From positions 1,116,001 to 1,180,000 of the forward strand of contig NZ_CP042304.1 in assembly GCF_007859655.1 (NCBI RefSeq): a stretch of 64,000 bases of DNA, given 5' to 3'. Each line of letters starts with the position of its first letter. Within the stretch, counting starts at the first letter, position 1. Source of the stretch: Devosia ginsengisoli. GTDB lineage: Bacteria; Pseudomonadota; Alphaproteobacteria; Rhizobiales; Devosiaceae. Shown here in pieces: positions 57,708 to 64,000 of this stretch. The position numbers and the translations under genes are program-made. The notes beneath the pieces were generated by a model that had not been told where the DNA came from, ran no database searches, and was given only the letters and a program-made list of their open reading frames with translations.

Positions 57708-58088
57708 TGTCAGTACGCGTCTATGACCGCCTGCTCCATATCGAGGAGAATATCCGGCTGGTGCGGCAGTTGCTTGCCGGTCGCACCCATCGCGGAAGTC
57801 GAGGTTGATCCAATCATTCGCGCGGCGCTCGAACGATATCTGGAGATCGTAAGCGAAGCCTCACGATACATTCCGCCCGAGATGCAGCAGACATATGGTT
57901 CGGATGTGCCGTGGCGAGCAGTGGCGGACTTGGGCAACATCCTCAGACATGCTTACCACATGACCGACCTGCCGGCACTGTGGCGCATCTACCAGCAGGA
58001 CCTTGACCCGCTCGAAGCTGTCGTCAAGGCTATGCTGGCTGATTTGGACCCGGACGCCCCTACGCTACCCGCACCGCCGAAGTCTTGA
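57707..58088 (+). pseudogene. HepT-like (DUF86/HEPN) toxin, frameshifted
   Basis: From the ATG at 57707 the frame reads MSVRVYDRLLHIEENIRLVRQLL and then breaks at an extra G near 57794-57795. After repair the 126-residue protein is a complete HEPN-domain HepT: RAALERYLEIVSEASR, VPWRAVADLGNIL and WRIYQQDLDPL. The RNase motif (Rx4HxY) reads GNILRHAY, with Gly at the first Arg position. It is the partner of the MntA gene it overlaps, and its end overlaps the convergent ppx gene by 29 bases. Whether the toxin is dead or the base is an error cannot be told here. Confidence 0.75.
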
Positions 58089-59595
58089 ACCCCGCCACGC
58101 CGGCAAACTGGTCCAGCCTTCCCTGCAGATGCTCGCCATCCAGAAAAGCCAGGTCGCGCGGCAGGATCAGGGACAGCTTGTTGCCATCCACCTCGAAGCG
58201 GATGCGCGGCAGGATGCCGGGCATGGCGGCCGTCATCGGATAGGCCACGCGGAACAGCGCCCCGATCAGCCGCGCCCGCGCAGTCAGCTCCGCCGAACCA
58301 AGCCCGACCAAGGGCGCGGCCGTCTTGCTCTTGAGCCCGTCATAGCGCACCGCCATGACCTGCGCGATAAACGAACGCCCCGGATGATCCACCCCGGTCA
58401 GCGAGCCATAGGCCACGGCATCGACGCTTTGCGGCCCGCGATAATCGGGATGCGCGCGCCAGCCGATATCGGCCAGCAGGCAGGCCACGATCCGCAGCCG
58501 CCGCAGGGCATCACTCTCCGCAACGCCGGAGGCCGCAAGGAATTGCCCGGTAAATTCCACCAGGTCGCTGGCATGGGCCGGCGAGCGCGAGCGCAGCACC
58601 GAAAGCTCCTCAGCCCCCTGGATCAACGGGTCGATCTCCTGCTCGCGGCCATCGAGCAGGCCATAGAGATAGCCCTCGCGCACACCCAGAGCCGAAAACA
58701 CCACATTGGCGAACTGGCCGGCCTTGAGCACTTCGGCCATGACCGCCGCGCCGAATGGCACCAGCTCGCGCCGCGAGGAACTGACCTTCTCGGCGCCCGG
58801 ATAGGATTTGAGCGAAGAACCGCCGGTAATCTCCTGGCAGAACGCGATCATGTCATCGACCGGCACGACATAGTTCTGCACCATATGCAGCGGATACCCC
58901 CGCACCATCTGGTGCAGCTTGGCCAGCGAGCGCCAGGTGCCGCCAATTGCCGCGAACGACCCGCCCGCCGCCGCGCCGGGCAGCGCCGATTGCTGCAACC
59001 GCTCCCGCACGATCTCGGCCGCCTGCAGCGCCGAGCCATTGCTGTCGTCCTGCAGCCGGATCACCCCGATCTCGAAGGATTCGCCATTGGTGTCCGTACC
59101 GCCATTGATATGGGACAGCTCGAGGCTCCCGCCCCCCAGGTCGCCGACAATGCCGGAAAAGCCGGGAATGCCCGCCACCGCGCCGAGCGCCGCAAAATGG
59201 GCCTCCTGCTCGCCGCTCAACACCTGCACCTTGCTCTCGATCAATGCCTCCACGGCATCGACGAATTCCTGCCGGTTGGCAGCGTCGCGCACCGCCGACG
59301 TGGCCAGCACATGCACCCGGCCAACCCGCATCATGCGCGCCACCAGGGCGAAGCGTTTGATGGCGTTGAGCGCCTGCGCCATATTGGCGTCGGCCAGCCG
59401 CCCGGTGCGGCCCACGCCGCGCCCCAGTGCACAGGCCGATTTTTCGTTGTAGAGCGGCGTCAGCGCCCGGGCATGGCGCTCATAGACCACCAGACGCACC
59501 GAGTTGGACCCGATATCGAGTACCGCCACGGGCTTGGCGCCCTTGATACGGCCTTGCGCTGTCGGGTCGGCATCGACGCCCCAGAATTGATTCAA
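58060..59595 (-). CDS. ppx: Exopolyphosphatase, Ppx/GppA family
   Basis: A 511-residue ASKHA-fold phosphatase. It has [17 protein letters not shown] (phosphate 1), [20 protein letters not shown] (phosphate 2) and a C-terminal HD-like helical domain (about 320-511). It degrades polyphosphate or pppGpp. The start is probably the TTG at 59595, whose last bases overlap the ppk stop (TTGA); no ATG fits. It is paired with ppk as in many relatives. Confidence 0.92.
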   Translation of the reverse strand: MNQFWGVDADPTAQGRIKGAKPVAVLDIGSNSVRLVVYERHARALTPLYNEKSACALGRGVGRTGRLADANMAQALNAIKRFALVARMMRVGRVHVLATSAVRDAANRQEFVDAVEALIESKVQVLSGEQEAHFAALGAVAGIPGFSGIVGDLGGGSLELSHINGGTDTNGESFEIGVIRLQDDSNGSALQAAEIVRERLQQSALPGAAAGGSFAAIGGTWRSLAKLHQMVRGYPLHMVQNYVVPVDDMIAFCQEITGGSSLKSYPGAEKVSSSRRELVPFGAAVMAEVLKAGQFANVVFSALGVREGYLYGLLDGREQEIDPLIQGAEELSVLRSRSPAHASDLVEFTGQFLAASGVAESDALRRLRIVACLLADIGWRAHPDYRGPQSVDAVAYGSLTGVDHPGRSFIAQVMAVRYDGLKSKTAAPLVGLGSAELTARARLIGALFRVAYPMTAAMPGILPRIRFEVDGNKLSLILPRDLAFLDGEHLQGRLDQFAGVAGFKTSAVRVA

Positions 59596-61760
59596 GCCAG
59601 GCCCTCTTCGCCTTCGCCGCCGGCACTGCCGCGTCCCGACAGCGACGGATTGGTCATGAAGTAATCATGCGCGTTGAAGAGTTCTTCCCCTTCGGCCGGG
59701 CGCACGCGATGCGAACTGCCATCGGGCAGTACTTCCCAGCTCTGCTGATTATCGCGCAGATAGGCAACCAGAATCCGGTCCAGAATCTGTTTATGCACGG
59801 TGTTGTTGAGGATCGGCACCATCACTTCGACGCGGCCGTCCAGGTTCCGGCCCATCAGGTCGGCCGATGAAATATACACTTTGGCGCGTGGATTGGGCAT
59901 CGCATCGCCATTGCCGAAACAGTAGATGCGGCTGTGTTCGAGGAACCGCCCGACCACCGATTTCACCCTGATATTGTCGGAAAATCCGGGAATGCCCGGC
60001 CGCAGGCAGCAAATACCGCGCACGATGAGATCGACCTTCACGCCGGCCTGGCTGGCGTCATAAAGCGCATCGATGATCTCAGGGTCGACCAGCGAGTTCA
60101 TCTTGAGCAGCACGCTGGCCGGCTGGCCCTTGCCGGCCAGCTCGATTTCGCGCGCAATATCGTCCAGCAGGCGCTGCCGCAGGTTGACCGGCGAGACCGC
60201 GATCGTCTCGAGTTCGGTCGGCCGCGCATAGCCAGTGATGAAGTTGAACACCCGCGCCACATCCCGCGTGATGGCCGGGTCGATGGTGAAATAGCTGAGG
60301 TCGGTATAAATCTTGGCCGTAATCGGGTGGTAATTGCCGGTGCCGATATGGCAATAGCTCACCAGCTTGCCCTTTTCGCGCCGCACCACCTGGCTCAGCT
60401 TGGCATGGGTCTTCAGCTCGATGAAGCCGAACACCACCTGCGCCCCGGCCCGTTCCAGGTCGCGTGCCCAGCGGATATTGGCTTCCTCGTCAAACCGCGC
60501 CTTGAGCTCCACCAGGCACGTCACCGACTTGCCGGCTTCTGCCGCCAGCACCAGCGCCTTGATGATCGGGCTGTCGGCCGACGTGCGATAGAGCGTCTGC
60601 TTGATAGCCACCACGTCGGGGTCACGCGCCGCCTGCATCAGGAACTGCGCCACCACGTCGAAACTCTCGAACGGGTGATGCACCAGGATATCCTTGGCCC
60701 GGATCGCCGCAAAACTGTCCCCGCTATAGTCGCGGATGCGCTCGGGGAAGCGCGCATGATAGGGCGTGAACTTGAGGTCCGGCCGCTCCAGGTCGCAGAC
60801 CTTGCGCGCATCGGCCAGGCCCAGAAAGCCCTGCACCTCGAACACTTCGCTTTCCGTGACTCCGAGCTGCTCGCTGATCTGCCGCTTGAGCGCGCGCGGC
60901 ATCGAGCTCTCGATCTCGAACCGGATCACCTGCCCGCGCCGCCGCTGCCGCAACGCCGTCTCGAACTCCACCACCAGGTCCGCCGCCTCGTCGTCGATTT
61001 CGATTTCGCTGTCGCGAATGATGCGGAAGGCGCCGGAGCCGACCACTTCATGGCCGGGAAACATCTTGTGGAAGAACAGTTTGACCAGCGTGTCGATGGT
61101 CACCACTTCGCTGCGCCCTTCCGAAACCAGCCCGGTCGGCAGCGTGATGAAACGATCGAGATTGCCGGGAATGCGCACCAAAGCGGTCAGCGGCAGGTCA
61201 TTGTCCGGCCGCTTCAGCTCGAACGCCAGCGCCAGCCCCAGATTGGGGATGAACGGGAAGGGATGCGCCGGGTCCACCGCAATCGGCGTCAGCACCGGGA
61301 AGATTTCCTCACGGAACAGCTTCTGCAGGTAGTTGACCTGGTCGGTGCTGAGATCATCCGCTTCGTGGATCACCACATTCTGCGCAAACAGTTCCTCGCG
61401 CAGGTTCTGCCAATGATCCTGCTGCTCCAGTTGCAGGTGCTGGGCCAGCGTGGCGATCTCTTCCATCTGCTCGGCCGGCGTCAGCCCGTCGGCGCTCTGC
61501 CGCGTCAGCCCTGCTCGCATCTGCCCTTTGAGCCCGGCGACGCGCACCATGTAGAATTCATCGAGATTGTTGGCCGAAATGGAGACGAAGCGCAGCCGCT
61601 CTAGCAGCGGATGGTTGAGGTTGCCCGCCTCTTCCAGCACGCGCATGTTGAATTGCAGCCAGCTCACCTCGCGATTGACGAAGCGCGCCGGGCTGCTGCG
61701 CAGCGCCTCGACATCGGGGACCGAGACTTCGGTATCGGCGAACTCGCTCATCTCATTCAT
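59592..61760 (-). CDS. ppk: Polyphosphate kinase
   Basis: A 722-residue PPK1. It has the N-terminal domain ([32 protein letters not shown]), the head domain, and two phospholipase-D-like C-terminal domains with the phosphohistidine region [18 protein letters not shown] and an [16 protein letters not shown] segment. It polymerises ATP's terminal phosphate. The ATG at 61760 overlaps the hdaA end; ATG 61751 is an alternative. Co-directional overlap with ppx couples synthesis and breakdown. Confidence 0.95.
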   Translation of the reverse strand: MNEMSEFADTEVSVPDVEALRSSPARFVNREVSWLQFNMRVLEEAGNLNHPLLERLRFVSISANNLDEFYMVRVAGLKGQMRAGLTRQSADGLTPAEQMEEIATLAQHLQLEQQDHWQNLREELFAQNVVIHEADDLSTDQVNYLQKLFREEIFPVLTPIAVDPAHPFPFIPNLGLALAFELKRPDNDLPLTALVRIPGNLDRFITLPTGLVSEGRSEVVTIDTLVKLFFHKMFPGHEVVGSGAFRIIRDSEIEIDDEAADLVVEFETALRQRRRGQVIRFEIESSMPRALKRQISEQLGVTESEVFEVQGFLGLADARKVCDLERPDLKFTPYHARFPERIRDYSGDSFAAIRAKDILVHHPFESFDVVAQFLMQAARDPDVVAIKQTLYRTSADSPIIKALVLAAEAGKSVTCLVELKARFDEEANIRWARDLERAGAQVVFGFIELKTHAKLSQVVRREKGKLVSYCHIGTGNYHPITAKIYTDLSYFTIDPAITRDVARVFNFITGYARPTELETIAVSPVNLRQRLLDDIAREIELAGKGQPASVLLKMNSLVDPEIIDALYDASQAGVKVDLIVRGICCLRPGIPGFSDNIRVKSVVGRFLEHSRIYCFGNGDAMPNPRAKVYISSADLMGRNLDGRVEVMVPILNNTVHKQILDRILVAYLRDNQQSWEVLPDGSSHRVRPAEGEELFNAHDYFMTNPSLSGRGSAGGEGEEGLA

Positions 61761-62499
61761 CGTCTTCGGTATCCCAGTCCTGTTCCTGGCTCGCCCCGCC
61801 ATGCACGATCCGGCGGCGGTCGAGCGCATCGGCGGCGATGCTGCGGGTAATGGCCGTCCCCTTGGCCAGCGCGAGGCGGTCCATGAGGTCGGCAAGGCTC
61901 ACCACTTCCTCGGCGGAACGCTCCATGCGCGCCACCAGATAGGCGATAATCCTCGGATCGACCTTGATCTGCCGATCCCCGAACAATTTCACGAACATCT
62001 GTGACAATTGAATGTCGTCCGTCAGCTCCAGCGCATAGGCGGTCGCCCGCCGCGCCCGCGAGCGCACATCATCGGTCGCCAGCGGCCAATTCGCAATGTC
62101 TTCCCGCGCCGTCAGCAGGATCGGCCGCTGTTCGCGCATCGACTGGTTGAGCAGGTGGAACAGCCCCGCCTCGTCATAATCCAGCCGGTCCACATCCTCG
62201 ACGATGACAGGCACCACGCCCCCTTCGGTCGCCAGCGCCTCGAGGTCGCCCGTGCCGGCATAGCGGGCGCCGCTGCGATCGGCGAAAATCCGTGCCAGAT
62301 GCGACTTGCCCGATTTGGCCGGCCCCACCAGCAGCGTCACCGGGTCGGGCCAGTGCGGAAAGGCCATGATGCGGCCATGCGCGAGCGCGTTACCTTTCCC
62401 CACCAGGAAGTCGGCCGCGTCATGGGAAGGCGTATGCCCCAGCTCCAGCGTCAGCTGACCCTTGGGCCCGCCATTGTCAGGGTTTGCCGGCAGTGCCAT
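61753..62499 (-). CDS. hdaA: DnaA regulatory inactivator HdaA (DnaA-like AAA+ protein)
   Basis: A 248-residue AAA+ protein. The Walker A-like motif is [11 protein letters not shown], Walker [10 protein letters not shown], sensor I LLTARED, and an arginine-finger RSRARRA follows. The N-terminal QLTLELGH contains the expected beta-clamp-binding segment (QLTLEL). It promotes ATP hydrolysis on DnaA after replication starts. ATG 62499 ([10 protein letters not shown]) is my choice; ATG 62511 is possible. The start overlaps the perM end by 23 bases. Confidence 0.9.
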   Translation of the reverse strand: MALPANPDNGGPKGQLTLELGHTPSHDAADFLVGKGNALAHGRIMAFPHWPDPVTLLVGPAKSGKSHLARIFADRSGARYAGTGDLEALATEGGVVPVIVEDVDRLDYDEAGLFHLLNQSMREQRPILLTAREDIANWPLATDDVRSRARRATAYALELTDDIQLSQMFVKLFGDRQIKVDPRIIAYLVARMERSAEEVVSLADLMDRLALAKGTAITRSIAADALDRRRIVHGGASQEQDWDTEDDE

Positions 62500-63567
62500 C
62501 GGGCCCACCATTTCGGCCGAGATAAAGCGTGCTTTCCTTGTATTTGCGCACACCGTAACGCACCAGCACCGAGGCGATAGCCGCCATCGGCACCGCCAGC
62601 AGCAGGCCGACAAAGCCGAACAGCGCCCCCAGCCCGAGCAGCGCGAACATCATCCACACCGGATTGATGTTGATCGAGGACCCGACCAGCTTGGGATAAA
62701 GAATATTGCCCTCGATGAACTGCCAGAACAGGAAGATGCCGGCCACGGCCGCCACCATCCACACATCGCCCGAATACTGCACGATGGCGATACCGACCGA
62801 CAGCCCGAACCCCAGCGCGAAGCCGACAAACGGGATGAAGCTCAGCAGCCCCCGATCAGCCCCACGGCCAGGCCGAAATTCAGCCCGAACAGGCTGAGCG
62901 CGGTCGCGTAGAAGGCCGCATCGAGCAGCAGCACGCCGCCCTGCCCCCGGATAACCCCGGCCATCGACTTGTCGATATCGCGCAGGATTGTCTGGATTTC
63001 GCCCTTGTGCTCCTGCGGCAGCAGGCTCTCGATGCCGCGCACCATGCCTTCCCAGTCCAGCAGCATGTAGAATGCCACCACCGGGGTCAGCACCGTAAAG
63101 CCGATCACCGCCGCACCGGTCAGGCCGATATTGACCAGTTCGCCCGGCAGCGTGGCAATGAAACCCAGCGCCTGCCGCGCCAGGTCGTTGATGCTGGTCT
63201 GCACCTGCGCCGCCCGCTCCGGCCCGAGCCATTCGTTGATTTCCGGCGACCAGCGCGCAAACAGCGCCTGCAGGTCCGCCACGAGCGCGGGGGCGCCCCG
63301 CAACAGTTCGATGATCTGCTGGCCGATCAGCGGCACGAACATCAGCAGCACGCTGACCACGATGGTGATGACGCTGAGCAGCACCACGGTCGTCGCCCAG
63401 CCGCGATTGAACCGCCACTTCTGTAACTGATTGACCAGCGGGTTCAGCAGATAGGCCAAAGCCGCGCCGACGATGAATGGCAGCAGGATGCCGCGGAACA
63501 GCCACAGCATCAGCACCAGCACGACGAGAAAGCCGACCCAGATCAGCACTTGATTTCGTAGTGTCAT
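62477..63567 (-). pseudogene. AI-2E/PerM family transporter, frameshifted
   Basis: A 363-residue AI-2E family membrane protein after repair. It has N-terminal helices (MTLRNQVLIWVGFLVV), a long amphipathic middle region, and C-terminal helices with SFIPFVGFALGFGLS and the conserved EGNILYPKLVGSSININPVWMMF. One base is missing in the C5 run 62849-62853, where the given frame ends in VGLIGGC. Restoring it joins the two parts exactly. Function in this family ranges from autoinducer export to Na/H antiport. The 134-base gap to purM is a divergent promoter region. Confidence 0.82.
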
Positions 63568-63701
63568 GATGCCGGGCGGCCCTTGCGTCGGTTGGGTTGA
63601 GAAGCTATCAGGCCCTCTAGCTTCCGGCTCCGGCGTTGGCAACCGCCTTGGTCTTCCGGTAACGGCTTTACGCACGCTTTCCCCACTACGGTCCGAGGCC
63701 A

Positions 63702-64000
63702 ATGTCCGATCCGCAAAACCTGCCATCAAACGGTCTCTCATACAAGCAGGCGGGCGTCGATATCGATGCCGGCAATGCACTGGTGGAAGCCATCAAGCCC
63801 GCCATCCGCTCCACGCGCCGCCCCGGCGCCGATGGCGAAATCGGCGGCTTCGGCGGATTGTTCGATCTCAAGGCGGCCGGTTTCACCGATCCGGTCCTGG
63901 TCGCCGCCAATGACGGCGTCGGCACCAAGCTCAAGATCGCCATCGATACCGGCAATCACGGCACCATCGGGCAGGACCTGGTGGCCATGTGCGTCAACGA
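63702..64000 (+). CDS. purM: Phosphoribosylformylglycinamidine cyclo-ligase, N-terminal part
   Basis: The first 99 codons of PurM; the rest lies beyond the window. It starts [11 protein letters not shown] with GAGG four bases upstream, then shows [26 protein letters not shown] and [14 protein letters not shown], all PurM marks including the ATP-binding DGVGTK. It closes the imidazole ring in purine synthesis. The position opposite perM-hdaA is usual for the class. Confidence 0.95.
   Translation, partial: MSDPQNLPSNGLSYKQAGVDIDAGNALVEAIKPAIRSTRRPGADGEIGGFGGLFDLKAAGFTDPVLVAANDGVGTKLKIAIDTGNHGTIGQDLVAMCVN

Overview
The window looks like a chromosomal piece of an alphaproteobacterium of the order Hyphomicrobiales, probably Devosia or a relative. 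This is inferred from gene order and protein character: dusB-ntrB-ntrC, ntrY-ntrX-hfq-hflX, pdhA-pdhB-pdhC-lpdA with a lipoyl domain fused to PdhB, lipA followed by a RatA/COQ10 protein, an ispDF fusion, and perM-hdaA-ppk-ppx beside purM. No rRNA, tRNA, CRISPR array, transposase or integrase was seen. No gap between genes exceeds about 275 bases.

Bases 1-25,900 hold a catabolic locus that I cannot match to a described pathway. It has seven transcription units. A leftward MFS exporter (1-1077) diverges from a thiolase-like protein plus DUF35 partner (1261-2837). A leftward operon (9844 to 2834) encodes a TcuA-like flavoprotein, an MmgE/PrpD protein, a tandem acyl-CoA dehydrogenase and ETF beta/alpha. 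It diverges from a metallo-beta-lactamase-fold hydrolase (10117-11157). A second tight leftward operon (18850 to 11164) encodes an SDR, an ADP-forming acyl-CoA ligase, a MaoC-type hydratase, an MmgE/PrpD protein, a PrpB-like lyase and another MmgE/PrpD protein. Rightward genes encode ETF-quinone oxidoreductase and a CaiB-type CoA transferase (19954-22855), then a TctC/Bug binding protein and a thiamine-diphosphate enzyme (23001-25902). An FCD-type GntR regulator sits at 19017-19712. A 10-base palindrome, TNGTATACNA, lies upstream of each of these seven units and is the likely GntR operator. Together the genes suggest uptake and CoA activation of a branched or polycarboxylic acid, then desaturation feeding electrons to quinone through a dedicated ETF/ETF-QO, hydration, C-C cleavage by an aldolase-like thiolase homologue, and a PrpD/PrpB-like branch without a methylcitrate synthase.

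Bases 26,000-41,200 are core: mazG, hflX, hfq, the NtrXY and NtrBC nitrogen-signalling systems with a DMT-family transporter between them, dusB, ispDF, a CinA C-terminal protein, a COQ10-like protein, lipA and two GlsB/YeaQ-type membrane proteins. Bases 41,200-49,200 hold a Gfo/Idh/MocA oxidoreductase, the pyruvate dehydrogenase genes (with an SGNH hydrolase and an unknown membrane protein inside the run) and ftsB. Bases 49,400-64,000 hold a Dabb protein, maeB, an EAL protein, a DUF3601 protein, aspS, rnd, an MntA/HepT toxin-antitoxin pair, ppx, ppk, hdaA, perM and the start of purM.

Seven single-base frameshifts break five genes (tandem acyl-CoA dehydrogenase, flavoprotein, cinA, hepT, perM). 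Five lie in runs of five to seven identical bases and two at GG doublets, which points to residual sequencing indels more than to real decay. Several intergenic gaps hold strong palindromes of the kind common in this order.
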